Below, piece by piece: positions 16,192 through 25,478 of a stretch of DNA of 64,000 bases. The number at the start of each line of letters is the position of its first letter. Position 1 is the first letter of the stretch. The notes under the pieces were generated by a model, which was given only the letters and a program-made list of their open reading frames with translations, ran no database searches and was not told the origin of the DNA. The DNA comes from Undibacterium sp. KW1 (lineage in GTDB: Bacteria; Pseudomonadota; Gammaproteobacteria; Burkholderiales; Burkholderiaceae_D): NCBI RefSeq assembly GCF_009937955.1, contig NZ_AP018439.1:5146001-5210000 (forward strand), given 5' to 3'. A program made the position numbers and the translations under genes.

Positions 16192-18270
16192 TTAGTGATG
16201 CGCCCCATGCCCACCTGTGGATGCACCGCCATTACCATCCGGCAGCACCACCTTGACGTTTTGCATCATGCCCTGGTCTTCATGATCGAGGATATGGCAA
16301 TGCAATACATATTCGCCGATATAACGTTGATAGCGGGTGCGGGTTTTGACGGTATAGCCTGGTGTCGCCATGATGGTGTCTTTCCAGACTCCCTGCATAC
16401 CGGCATATTGGCCTATGGTCGGTGCTGTTGTATCTTTGAGTGCGCTGACATCAACACCGTTCTTATCGGTGATGCTGATAATCTGGTAGGGATTCACGTG
16501 GATGTGAAAAGGATGCTGTATCGGTGCTTCACCTGTGTCAGTTGGGTTGTAAGACTTGATATGCCATTCCTGCACCTGGCCCAAGATCAGGGTCTGATGA
16601 ACTTCTGACGGTACATAGGGTGCACCATTGACGTCAAAGGCAATTTTGCCGCCGCGCTGATCAATACCCAGTACCAGATCGACTGGTTTTTGTGGGTCGG
16701 TGAGTTCAGATTCAGGGATGGCTTTATGCGGCACGAATTTCGTCAGTTTCAAGCCATCTTTCAAATCCCTGATGATGGTATCGCGCACACTTCTTGACAA
16801 CAGACCGGCGGCACGTACCAGTTCTTTGGTGACGAATTGCGTTTGATCACCGCTGGTCTTATTGCCTGTCGCATGGATCACCGTGATCACCTTCGCATTA
16901 TTCGGCTTGGCAGAAACAAAGTCAGGCGCGCCGGAATCGCTATAGACGCAATAATCACCTTTTTCTGGAAGGCTGAACAGGATGTCGCTGCGATAGCCCG
17001 GTTGCAAGGTATTGGTCACCTTGGCGAAAGCGCTGGGGCGGGTCAGGCCATCGGTTGCGACTTCAAACTGCAATACGTCTATGCCGTTGCAGGCATTTTT
17101 TACCTCGGCTTGCAGTGCCTCTGGTGTATTGGCGGTGGGTGTCAGCTTGCTGATGTCGTTGATTTTGCGGATACGTAAAACGATGGACTCACGTACACCT
17201 GCATCTATCAAGCGCCAGCGATACAGTTTGCCTGCTTCCATCACCAAAGGTTTGGCAGGATTACGTGCGAAACCGTTGATCAGGGTATGACGGCCAGACT
17301 TGGTCCAGGCAGTGGGGGCGAATTGCGCCTTAAAGTCTTGCACTATGCCTATGTCTCCCTTTTTACATAGCCAGGTACCATCAGGGTTGGTCTGTATGAC
17401 GTCTATTTCTTTGCCAGGGTTCTTGGGGTCAGGTCCCTTGATGAAGCAGGCATAGGGAATCTGCTGCATGAGCATCACTTCGCCATAGCTGCCCGCAGCA
17501 GGCTTGAAGGGATTGAGCAAGGTGTCGAGATCACCATTGCTGAGTACGGTGGGCTGCCTGTCGCCCTTGACGATCAGCGCACCTGCCATGCCGCTACCTA
17601 CCTGTATAGCGGTTGAGCCATGCACATGCGGGTGATACCAGAAAGTGCCAGCCGGGTGATCCCCCGGCACGTTGTATTCGTATTCAAAATTGACCTTGGG
17701 CTTGATCGCCAGCAGCACATTGTCGCTATTGCCCGATGGTGAAATCCACAGGCCATGTGAATGCAGATTGGTGGTGTTGTAGCAATGCGGGGTATTTACA
17801 TTGTCTTTCGCGACCAGCTCGCAACCCGGTTCCTTGTCGAGGCGGTTACTGAGGTCAAAGCGCACGGTCTGCCCTGGTTTCATGACTACCGTAGGTGCAA
17901 CAAAGTCGGGGCGCAGCAGATTGGGTACACCAGAAACATTGCGGCCATACGAACGCAGGGACACCTGGTCATACTCGCCTGTAGAAGGATTGTAGATAAA
18001 CCCCGGTGTCATCTGTATGGGCAGGAAATAACGGATTTCACGGCCCGATCTTTCCACCATCTTGCGCTGCTCACCACTCAGCAGATTGGCTGCGGGCTTG
18101 ATCAGGTCCGCCGCTACATCGCGGTCATCGATCTGGCTGGCAAGCGGCGGTGCTGGTGGCGTCTCTTTGATTTTGGCCTCTTGTGCCAGAACCGCATGAC
18201 AGAACATGCTGGCCCCGGTCACGGTGGCGACACCAGCCAGGCGGCGCATTTGCTTTAATTGTGTGTGCAT
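16192..18270 (-). CDS. Periplasmic multicopper oxidase
   Basis: This 692-residue exported protein has a signal sequence ending near SMFCHAVLAQ. All four copper-ligand motifs are present: LHSHG, WYHPHVHG, HPFHIHVNPYQ and HCHILDHEDQGMM, so type 1, 2 and 3 copper sites should form. The protein is longer than CueO-type oxidases (about 520 residues) because of loops in the middle. A His-rich tail (GGHGAHH) ends it. The substrate cannot be told: metal ions or phenolics are possible. It stands alone, converging with the Cache-protein gene and divergent from narK1. Confidence 0.85.
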   Translation of the reverse strand: MHTQLKQMRRLAGVATVTGASMFCHAVLAQEAKIKETPPAPPLASQIDDRDVAADLIKPAANLLSGEQRKMVERSGREIRYFLPIQMTPGFIYNPSTGEYDQVSLRSYGRNVSGVPNLLRPDFVAPTVVMKPGQTVRFDLSNRLDKEPGCELVAKDNVNTPHCYNTTNLHSHGLWISPSGNSDNVLLAIKPKVNFEYEYNVPGDHPAGTFWYHPHVHGSTAIQVGSGMAGALIVKGDRQPTVLSNGDLDTLLNPFKPAAGSYGEVMLMQQIPYACFIKGPDPKNPGKEIDVIQTNPDGTWLCKKGDIGIVQDFKAQFAPTAWTKSGRHTLINGFARNPAKPLVMEAGKLYRWRLIDAGVRESIVLRIRKINDISKLTPTANTPEALQAEVKNACNGIDVLQFEVATDGLTRPSAFAKVTNTLQPGYRSDILFSLPEKGDYCVYSDSGAPDFVSAKPNNAKVITVIHATGNKTSGDQTQFVTKELVRAAGLLSRSVRDTIIRDLKDGLKLTKFVPHKAIPESELTDPQKPVDLVLGIDQRGGKIAFDVNGAPYVPSEVHQTLILGQVQEWHIKSYNPTDTGEAPIQHPFHIHVNPYQIISITDKNGVDVSALKDTTAPTIGQYAGMQGVWKDTIMATPGYTVKTRTRYQRYIGEYVLHCHILDHEDQGMMQNVKVVLPDGNGGASTGGHGAHH

Positions 18271-18620
18271 AAGATGATCTCAAATCGGAGTGAGGAGGAT
18301 GAGGAAGATATCAACGGTATTTACTTGCCATTTCAGTTTATAAAATTGACATGTATCTTGCAACAAAGTTAATCAATCGCTAGCACAATTTTGTTGTTTT
18401 TTCGATAAATCTTTCAATTACTTGCAATTGAAACACTCATCGTGAGCGCGCCGCCCTGCGCGGCCTGCATGGTTTGCTCCGGTCTGGCTATTCAAAAGAA
18501 CTAGTTCTTCCAGATATGCCTCCCCTCCTTTTGCATGGAAAACAGCAACCGTCAGACGAATTTCTTAATACCCCTACTCTTTGTAAGCTGATAGCACCTA
18601 TAAAAGTAAAAGGAGCTGTC
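18271..18620. other. Divergent intergenic region multicopper oxidase / narK1
   Basis: No gene is supported here, although the narK1 frame stays open upstream to 18474. A degenerate Fnr-like site TTGAC-ATGT-ATCTT lies at 18346-18359 (7 of 10 consensus bases), 76 bases upstream of the oxidase start and about 260 upstream of narK1. An 8-bp inverted repeat, TTTCAATT (18412-18419) and AATTGAAA (18426-18433), with a 6-nt spacer, is a second candidate operator. Which gene each serves is unknown. Confidence 0.4.
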
Positions 18621-19865
18621 ATGGCCAGTCAGGGCAAAGCGTATGCGGTGCTGGGTTCCAGCACGCTGGCGTTCACTGTATGTTTCACCATCTGGATGAT
18701 GTTTGGTGTGATCGGGATACCCATCAAGACCGCCCTGCATCTGAATGAAACCGAATTTGGTTTGCTGACAGCCATGCCGGTGCTGACCGGTTCGCTGATA
18801 CGCGTACCACTGGGCATCTGGACAGACCGTTTTGGCGGTCGCATCGTCCTGTTTCTGCTAATGCTATTCACAGTAATACCTATTTATCTGATCAGCTATG
18901 CCACGGCTTACTGGCATTTCCTGGTGCTGGGCTTGTTCGTTGGGCTGGCAGGTGGTTCTTTTTCTGTTGGCACACCTTACGTAGCGCGCTGGTTCAAGAA
19001 GGACAGGCAAGGCCTGGCCATGGGCATCTTTGGCGCTGGTAACTCGGGGGCGGCTGTGAATAAATTCATTGCTCCCGCCCTGATCGCTGCTGCGGGCTGG
19101 ACCCTGGTGCCCAAGGTGTATGCAGGCTTGATGCTGGCTGCAGCCCTGATCTTCTGGGTGTTCTCTGCCACTGATCCCAGCCATAACGTCAAATCCAATA
19201 TCAGCTTCCTGGCCCAGCTCAAGATGCTGAAAGACCCAAAAGTCTGGCGCTATTGCCAGTATTACTCAGTCGTGTTTGGTGGCTATGTGGGTCTGAGCCT
19301 GTGGATGGTCAAGTATTACGTGACTGAGTATGGTTTCGACATCAAGAGCGCCGCCCTGCTGGCCGCATGCTTCTCTTTGCCTGGCGGCGTCCTGCGCGCC
19401 TTTGGCGGCTGGCTGTCCGATAAATTTGGTGCCTATAAAGTGACCTGGTGGGTCATGTGGGTGTGCTGGGTCGCCTTCTTTTTGCTGTCTTATCCGCAAA
19501 CTGATTTTACGATCAAGACCATCAATGGCATGCAGACCTTCCATATCGGCCTGACACCAATGCTGTTCACGACCATCCTGTTTGTCGTGGGTATTGCGAT
19601 GGCTGTTGGCAAGGCATCTGTCTTCAAATTCATCTCGGATGACTACAGCAGCAATATCGGTGCCGTGTCCGGCGTGGTTGGCCTGGCTGGCGGTCTGGGC
19701 GGGTTCATCCTGCCTGTGCTGTTTGGTGCGATCGTCGATGTGACAGGAGTACGCAGCTCCTGCTTCATGCTCTTGTACGGCACGGTCTGTGTATCCCTGG
19801 TATGGATGCACTTCCAGTTCCGCAGAGAGGGCATGCTGGCGGCACAGGCAGCCATGCCAGCCTGA
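18621..19865 (+). CDS. narK1: NarK1-type nitrate transporter (MFS/NNP family)
   Basis: This 414-residue inner-membrane transporter of the nitrate/nitrite porter family has about 12 helices. It carries the family segments PVLTGSLIRVPLGIWTDRFGGR near residues 52-73 and GIFGAGNSGAAVNKF in the fifth helix. The NarK1 type is thought to bring nitrate in with protons and start nitrate respiration before nitrite is available for exchange. The ATG at 18621 was chosen because AAAAGGAG lies just upstream and homologues begin here. It heads the nar region, followed by narK2 in the order narK1-narK2-narGHJI. A palindromic repeat begins at the base after its stop codon. Confidence 0.9.
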   Translation: MASQGKAYAVLGSSTLAFTVCFTIWMMFGVIGIPIKTALHLNETEFGLLTAMPVLTGSLIRVPLGIWTDRFGGRIVLFLLMLFTVIPIYLISYATAYWHFLVLGLFVGLAGGSFSVGTPYVARWFKKDRQGLAMGIFGAGNSGAAVNKFIAPALIAAAGWTLVPKVYAGLMLAAALIFWVFSATDPSHNVKSNISFLAQLKMLKDPKVWRYCQYYSVVFGGYVGLSLWMVKYYVTEYGFDIKSAALLAACFSLPGGVLRAFGGWLSDKFGAYKVTWWVMWVCWVAFFLLSYPQTDFTIKTINGMQTFHIGLTPMLFTTILFVVGIAMAVGKASVFKFISDDYSSNIGAVSGVVGLAGGLGGFILPVLFGAIVDVTGVRSSCFMLLYGTVCVSLVWMHFQFRREGMLAAQAAMPA

Positions 19866-19967
19866 AGGACTTACGAAAAACCGCCCCAGCTGCGTTGCAA
19901 CTCCTAGCCGTACTAAAAGTACTGTCTTCGTCGCTGCGCCTTGCTGGGACAATTTTGCGTAAGTCCT
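19866..19967. repeat. Palindromic intergenic repeat, copy A
   Basis: This 102-base imperfect palindrome has perfect 10-bp ends AGGACTTACG/CGTAAGTCCT and a GTACT-aaa-AGTAC centre. Its reverse complement is nearly identical to copy B at 47756, apart from small indels near the centre. The first base follows the narK1 stop codon directly, and the repeat fills most of the narK1-narK2 gap. The core block with GACGAAGACAGTACT is shared with copies B and C. It may fold into a long hairpin in the mRNA and modulate narK2 expression. Confidence 0.85.
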
Positions 19968-20011
19968 AAACAGAAAATTGTAATTACAAGTGAGTTGAGA
20001 ACAAGGAGCGT

Positions 20012-21397
20012 ATGATGGGTCATGTATTAAACCGCTGGGAGCCAGAAAATATTGAATTCTGGCGCAAGGAAGGCAGCTCGATTGCCAACAGAAATTTATG
20101 GATATCCATCCCCAGCCTGATGCTGGCATTTGCGGTCTGGATGCTGTGGAGTGTGGTGGCAGCCAATCTCGACAAGGCGGGATTTCATTTCAGCAAAGAC
20201 CAGCTGTTTTTCCTGACAGCCTTGCCCGCGCTGTCTGGCGCGACCTTGCGGATATTCTATTCTTTCCTGGTGCCTGTATTTGGTGGCCGCAAATGGACAG
20301 CGATTTCCACCGCAAGTTTGCTGATCCCCGCCATTGGCATGGGCTTTGCCTTGCAAGACCCGACGACCAGTTATTCGACCTTGCTGATACTGGCCTTGCT
20401 GTGCGGCTTTGGTGGCGGCAATTTCAGTTCCAGCATGGCGAATATCAGTTTCTTTTTCCCTAAATCACGCAAGGGTTATGCGACTGGTATGAATGCGGGC
20501 ATAGGCAATCTGGGGGTCTCTGTCGTACAGTTTGTGACTCCGTTCGTAATTTCTTCTGCCATGTTTGGCGCAGCCGTCTCTGGCGAGGGCTTCCTCTTCC
20601 ATCATGCCAAGACGGGCGCAGACCATATGTACTGGCTGGCGAATGCCGGGTTTATCTGGGTACCGTTTATCGTCGTGGCAACCCTGATGGCCTGGTTTGG
20701 CATGAATGATATTGCCTCTGCCAAGGCGTCTTTCGCCGACCAGGCGGTGATCTTCAAACGCAAGCATAACTGGCTGATGTGCTGGCTGTACATTGGCACC
20801 TTTGGTTCTTTCATAGGTTTTTCGGCTGGCTTTGCTATGCTGATCAAGGCGCAGTTCCCGGAAATAGATGTGGCAAAATTTGCCTTCCTCGGCCCTTTGG
20901 CCGGTGCGCTGGCAAGACCGGTAGGTGGCATGATCTCGGACAAGATAGGTGGCGCAAGGTTGACCTTCTGGGTATTTGCTGCCATGACCATCACTATACT
21001 GGCGGGTATCTTGCCAGCTTTGCATGATCACCAGTTCATGATCTTCCTGGTATCTTTCATAGGCATGTTCATTTTGACAGGTCTGGGTAATGGCTCTACG
21101 TTTTGCATGATCCCCATCATCTTCCAGACTGAGCGTGAGCGTGCCGCCAAAGGCAAGGGCGAAGCTGCACTGAAGCAGGCCAGGCTGGATGCGGCCAAGG
21201 AATCTGCAGCTGTACTGGGTTTCTCTGGTGCGATAGGTGCTTATGGCGGTTTCTTCATTCCCCAAAGCTTTGGTACTTCCATCAAGATGACAGGCGCGCC
21301 TGACATGGCCTTGTATGTCTTCATCACCTTCTACATCTCTTGCATGGCTATCACCTGGTGGTATTACTCGCGCAAGGGCGCAGAGATGCCTTGCTAG
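20012..21397 (+). CDS. narK2: NarK2-type nitrate/nitrite antiporter (MFS)
   Basis: This 461-residue transporter would exchange incoming nitrate for outgoing nitrite during nitrate respiration. The NNP-family segments are GGGNFSSSMANISFFFPKSRKGYATGMNAGIGNLGVS in the first half and GSFIGFSAGFAMLIKAQFP plus GGMISDKIGG in the second. A longer N-terminus (RWEPENIEFWRKEGSSIANRNL) precedes the first helix and is typical of NarK2-like proteins. The start has an AAGGAGCG site; two ATGs in tandem are possible starts. An intrinsic terminator follows 25 bases after the stop, so read-through into narG may be limited. Confidence 0.92.
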   Translation: MMGHVLNRWEPENIEFWRKEGSSIANRNLWISIPSLMLAFAVWMLWSVVAANLDKAGFHFSKDQLFFLTALPALSGATLRIFYSFLVPVFGGRKWTAISTASLLIPAIGMGFALQDPTTSYSTLLILALLCGFGGGNFSSSMANISFFFPKSRKGYATGMNAGIGNLGVSVVQFVTPFVISSAMFGAAVSGEGFLFHHAKTGADHMYWLANAGFIWVPFIVVATLMAWFGMNDIASAKASFADQAVIFKRKHNWLMCWLYIGTFGSFIGFSAGFAMLIKAQFPEIDVAKFAFLGPLAGALARPVGGMISDKIGGARLTFWVFAAMTITILAGILPALHDHQFMIFLVSFIGMFILTGLGNGSTFCMIPIIFQTERERAAKGKGEAALKQARLDAAKESAAVLGFSGAIGAYGGFFIPQSFGTSIKMTGAPDMALYVFITFYISCMAITWWYYSRKGAEMPC

Positions 21398-21422
21398 TTT
21401 TTTAATAGACAGAAATATCCTG

Positions 21423-21455
21423 AAAACAGCCTGTAGATACACAGGCTGTTTTTTT
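21423..21455 (+). terminator. Rho-independent terminator after narK2
   Basis: AAAACAGCCTGT (21423-21434) pairs with ACAGGCTGTTTT (from 21441) around a 6-nt loop and is followed by further T residues to 21455. This is a textbook intrinsic terminator for the narK1K2 transcript and implies that narG has its own promoter. Confidence 0.88.
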
Positions 21456-21470
21456 GCAAGCCTGCTCTTA

Positions 21471-21603
21471 GGAATACCTGAGTAAGCGTAGCGAGCGGCG
21501 CTAGTTTGGGTTAAGACGCGCAGTCGTACAAAAGTACGACGACGTACTTGCAAAAACAGCAGGCCCAAAATAGCGTCGCGCAGTAGCTTAATCAGGGATT
21601 ACG
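21471..21603. repeat. Palindromic intergenic repeat, divergent copy D
   Basis: This ~130-base imperfect palindrome lies between the narK2 terminator and narG. Arms include CCTGAGTAAGC with GCTTAATCAGG, and GCGGCGCTAGTTTGGG with CCCAAAATAGCGTCGC. The centre is GTCGTAC-aaaa-GTACGAC. The architecture (long arms, GTAC-centred core) resembles copies A, B and C, but the sequence differs enough that it may be another family. Bases 21604-21749 between it and narG show no other clear signal. Confidence 0.65.
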
Positions 21604-21749
21604 TAGTTCTAAAGGACTAGACGACCTAGTGCGAATGCGCAACTTATTACACCGCACCGAAGAATGGGCGTAAGGCCTCTCCTTCCCTACACTTCCAGCA
21701 TGCATTAAAGAAAATGTGGGTACATCCCCCACCTGATAAGGAGTTTACG

Positions 21750-24700
21750 ATGAGTCATTTTCTGGATAGATTGAAGTTCATGTCGCGGGTGAAGTCTACC
21801 TTCTCCGATGGTCATGGTGCCGTGGTCGAAGAAGACCGTAAATGGGAAAATGCCTATCGCAGCCGCTGGCAGCATGACAAGATCGTGCGTTCTACCCATG
21901 GTGTCAATTGCACAGGTTCCTGCTCGTGGAAGGTATATGTCAAGAATGGCCTGATCACCTGGGAAACCCAGCAAACTGACTATCCACGTACCCGCCCCGA
22001 TCTGCCCAATCATGAACCACGTGGCTGCCCGCGTGGTGCGTCTTACAGCTGGTATGTGTATTCTGCCCAGCGCGTCAAATACCCGATGATACGTGGCCGC
22101 CTCATGGAAATGTGGCAAGAAGCCCGCAAGACCATGGGGCCGATAGAAGCCTGGGAGAGCATCAGCCAGAACCCTGAAAAAGCCAAACGCTACAAATCCA
22201 TACGTGGCCTTGGTGGTTTCGTGCGTGCAGACTGGGATACGGCACAGGAAATCATCGCTGCATCAAATGCCTACACCATCAAGAAATTTGGCCCTGACCG
22301 TGTGATCGGTTTCTCACCGATTCCAGCGATGTCCATGGTGTCTTATGCAGCAGGCGCACGTTACCTGAGCCTGATAGGTGGTGTACCGCTGTCCTTCTAT
22401 GACTGGTATTGCGATCTGCCACCAGCCAGCCCACAAATCTGGGGCGAGCAGACTGACGTGCCTGAATCTGCCGACTGGTATAACTCGACCTACCTCATGG
22501 TATGGGGTTCGAACGTACCGCAAACCCGCACGCCGGATGCCCACTTCTATACCGAGGTGCGCTACAAGGGTACCAAGACCGTCGCCGTGTCATCTGACTT
22601 TGGCGAGATGGTCAAGTTTGGTGATATCTGGATGGCACCGAAACAGGGTACCGACGCTGCCCTCGCCATGGCGATGGGCCACGTTATCCTCAAGGAATTC
22701 CATCTTGGTAACAAGTCAGACTACTTCCGCAGCTATGTCAAACAATATACCGACATGCCCATGCTGGTACGTCTGGTCGAGCGCAATGGCAGCTATGTAC
22801 CAGACCAGATGCTGCGCGCTTCGCAATTGCCTGGCAACCTGGATGAAGCCAATAATCCAGACTGGAAAACCCTGGCGATTGATGAAATCACAGGCGAAAT
22901 CGTATCACCCAATGGTTCCATAGGTTATCGCTGGGGCGAAGGTAAATTCGACGACGGTGCAAAAGTCGGCCGCTGGAACCTGGAAGCCAAGGACGGCAAT
23001 ACTGGTCGCGCCATAGACCCGCAACTGAGTCTGGTCGGCAAGCATGATGAAGTTGTCACGGTAGGCTTCAATTACTTTGGTGGTGCTGATGCGAATGACA
23101 TGTTGTTGCGCCACTTGCCAGCAAAACGTGTGACTCTGGCCGATGGCAGCACTGCGCTGGTGGCAACTGTGTATGACTTGTCGATGGCGAATTATGGTGT
23201 CGATCAGGGTCTGGGCGGTGCGGTGGCAAGTTCGTATGACGACGACGTCCCCTACACACCTGCCTGGCAAGAAAAACATACCAGCGTCAAGCGTGAGCTG
23301 GTCATACAGGTCGCCCGCGAATTTGCGCAAAATGCCCATGATACCCAAGGCAAGAGCATGGTCATCGTCGGTGCCGCGTTAAATCACTGGTACCACAACG
23401 ACATGATTTATCGCGGCATCATCAATATGCTGATGATGTGTGGCTGCATAGGCAAATCCGGTGGTGGCTGGGCGCATTATGTAGGACAGGAAAAACTGCG
23501 TCCACAGTTTGGCTGGGCGCCGCTGGCCTTTGCCAGTGACTGGGTACGCCCTGCCCGTCAGATGAATGGCACCAGCTTCTTCTATGCCCACACCAGCCAG
23601 TGGCGTCACGAAAAACTGGCGATGGATGAGATACTCGCACCGACTGCCGACAAGTCAAAAATCAGCCACATGAGCATGATAGACATGAATGCCAAGTCTG
23701 AACGTCTGGGCTGGCTGCCATCGGCGCCGCAACTGGAAACCAATCCTCTCGACGTCTGCGATGCAGCAGAAAAAGCAGGCCTGACACCGCAAGACTATCT
23801 GAAGAACAGCCTGAAGTCTGGCACGGTCAACATGAGTTGTGATGACCCGGATAATCCTAGAAACTTTCCGCGCAATATGTTTGTCTGGCGCTCGAATATC
23901 CTCGGCAGCTCAGGCAAGGGCCATGAATACTTCCTCAAGTATTTGCTGGGTACACAAAATGCCTTGTTTGATGATCCTGACGAAGCAGTCAAACCGTCTG
24001 AAGTCAAATACCGCCCTGTGGCGGCTGAAGGCAAGCTGGACTTGCTGGTCGTGCTCGACTTCCGCATGAGTACCACTTGCCTGTATGGCGACATCGTCTT
24101 GCCGACTGCGACCTGGTATGAAAAGGATGACCTCAATACCTCTGACATGCATCCCTTCATCCACCCATTGAGTGAAGCAGTACAACCGCTGTGGGAAAGC
24201 AAGACAGACTGGGAAATCTATAAAGGTATCGCCAAGAAGTTTACTGAAATTGGCGGTGACTATCTGGGTACCCGCAAGGACATCGTCCTGCAACCTTTGA
24301 TGCACGACACACCGGGTGAACTTGGCCAGGCTTTTGAGCCCAAGGACTGGAAAAAAGGTGAATGTGACCTGATACCTGGCAAGACTGCACCTAACTTCTT
24401 TGTCGTCGAACGCAACTACAAGGATATCTACAAGAAGTTTACTTCGATAGGACCTTTGCTCGACAAACTGGGCAATGGTGGCAAGGGCATCAACTGGAAT
24501 ACCGAGCATGAAGTCAAGGAAATCGGTGGCATTACCAAGGTCGTGACTGAAGAAGGTGTCAGCAAAGGTCGCCCACGCCTGGAAAGTGCTATCGATGCCT
24601 GCGAGATGATACTGACCTTCGCACCGGAAACCAATGGCCATGTCTCCGTCAAGGCATGGGAAGCACTGGGCAAGATCACTGGCCGTGACCATACCCATCT

Positions 24701-25478
24701 GGCAGTAGGCCGTGAACATGACAAGATACGCTTCCGCGATGTGCAGGCACAGCCACGCAAGATCATTTCTGCACCGACCTGGTCTGGCCTGGAATCTGAA
24801 GAAGTCAGCTACAACGCCGGTTATACCAATGTGCATGAATACATACCATGGCGCACGCTGACTGGTCGCCAGCAGTTCTACCAGGATCACCGCTGGATGC
24901 TGGATTTTGGTGAGGGCCTGTGTGTGTATAAACCGGCGATCGATACCAAGACCGTGGCACCGATGCTGAATAAATCACCCAATGGTGAGAAAGAGATCGT
25001 CCTTAATTTCATCACTCCGCATCAGAAATGGGGCATCCATTCCACCTATTCAGATAATCTGCGCATGTTGACCCTGAGCCGTGGCGGCCCGCATGTATGG
25101 GTATCTGAAGTCGAGGCGAAAGAAGCAGGTCTGGTCGATAACGACTGGGTTGAAGTCTTTAACAGTAACGGCACTTTGACAGCCCGTGTCGTGGTCAGCC
25201 AGCGTGTGCCCAAGGGCATGTGCCTGATGTATCACGCCCAGGAAAAAATCATCAATACCCCTGGGGCGGAACTCAGCGGCAAACGCGGTGGCATCCATAA
25301 CTCGGTCACCCGAGCAGTCCTGAAGCCTACCCACATGATAGGTGGCTATGCACAACTTGCTTATGGTTTCAATTATTACGGCACCGTTGGCAGTAACAGG
25401 GATGAGTTCATCGTCTTGAGAAAAATGAAGAAAGTAGATTGGCTGGAAGGCAAACTGGAAGAGGAGTCAGCATCATGA
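21750..25478 (+). CDS. narG: Respiratory nitrate reductase, alpha (molybdenum) subunit
   Basis: This 1242-residue catalytic subunit reduces nitrate to nitrite at a molybdenum bis-MGD site on the cytoplasmic face of the membrane. The N-terminal FS0 [4Fe-4S] ligands are visible as H50, C54, C58 and C93, one residue offset from those of E. coli NarG. The expected Asp ligand of molybdenum lies in the region around residue 225 (ADWYNSTYLMVWGSN). The N-terminus has no twin-arginine leader, as usual for NarG. The start is fixed by TAAGGAG seven bases before the ATG at 21750; a longer frame upstream is not needed. Length is normal (E. coli 1247). Confidence 0.97.
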   Translation: MSHFLDRLKFMSRVKSTFSDGHGAVVEEDRKWENAYRSRWQHDKIVRSTHGVNCTGSCSWKVYVKNGLITWETQQTDYPRTRPDLPNHEPRGCPRGASYSWYVYSAQRVKYPMIRGRLMEMWQEARKTMGPIEAWESISQNPEKAKRYKSIRGLGGFVRADWDTAQEIIAASNAYTIKKFGPDRVIGFSPIPAMSMVSYAAGARYLSLIGGVPLSFYDWYCDLPPASPQIWGEQTDVPESADWYNSTYLMVWGSNVPQTRTPDAHFYTEVRYKGTKTVAVSSDFGEMVKFGDIWMAPKQGTDAALAMAMGHVILKEFHLGNKSDYFRSYVKQYTDMPMLVRLVERNGSYVPDQMLRASQLPGNLDEANNPDWKTLAIDEITGEIVSPNGSIGYRWGEGKFDDGAKVGRWNLEAKDGNTGRAIDPQLSLVGKHDEVVTVGFNYFGGADANDMLLRHLPAKRVTLADGSTALVATVYDLSMANYGVDQGLGGAVASSYDDDVPYTPAWQEKHTSVKRELVIQVAREFAQNAHDTQGKSMVIVGAALNHWYHNDMIYRGIINMLMMCGCIGKSGGGWAHYVGQEKLRPQFGWAPLAFASDWVRPARQMNGTSFFYAHTSQWRHEKLAMDEILAPTADKSKISHMSMIDMNAKSERLGWLPSAPQLETNPLDVCDAAEKAGLTPQDYLKNSLKSGTVNMSCDDPDNPRNFPRNMFVWRSNILGSSGKGHEYFLKYLLGTQNALFDDPDEAVKPSEVKYRPVAAEGKLDLLVVLDFRMSTTCLYGDIVLPTATWYEKDDLNTSDMHPFIHPLSEAVQPLWESKTDWEIYKGIAKKFTEIGGDYLGTRKDIVLQPLMHDTPGELGQAFEPKDWKKGECDLIPGKTAPNFFVVERNYKDIYKKFTSIGPLLDKLGNGGKGINWNTEHEVKEIGGITKVVTEEGVSKGRPRLESAIDACEMILTFAPETNGHVSVKAWEALGKITGRDHTHLAVGREHDKIRFRDVQAQPRKIISAPTWSGLESEEVSYNAGYTNVHEYIPWRTLTGRQQFYQDHRWMLDFGEGLCVYKPAIDTKTVAPMLNKSPNGEKEIVLNFITPHQKWGIHSTYSDNLRMLTLSRGGPHVWVSEVEAKEAGLVDNDWVEVFNSNGTLTARVVVSQRVPKGMCLMYHAQEKIINTPGAELSGKRGGIHNSVTRAVLKPTHMIGGYAQLAYGFNYYGTVGSNRDEFIVLRKMKKVDWLEGKLEEESAS

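Noticed and set aside
18346..18359. Fnr box for narK1
   Set aside because: Only seven of ten positions match, and it lies about 260 bases from narK1. Kept only as a weak note in the intergenic entry.
18474..18620. N-terminal extension of narK1
   Set aside because: The frame is open, but the ATG at 18621 has a strong Shine-Dalgarno and gives the normal family start.
25439..25474. Upstream start for narH
   Set aside because: It would overlap narG by 40 bases; the ATGA overlap at 25475 with normal NarH N-terminus is clearly better.
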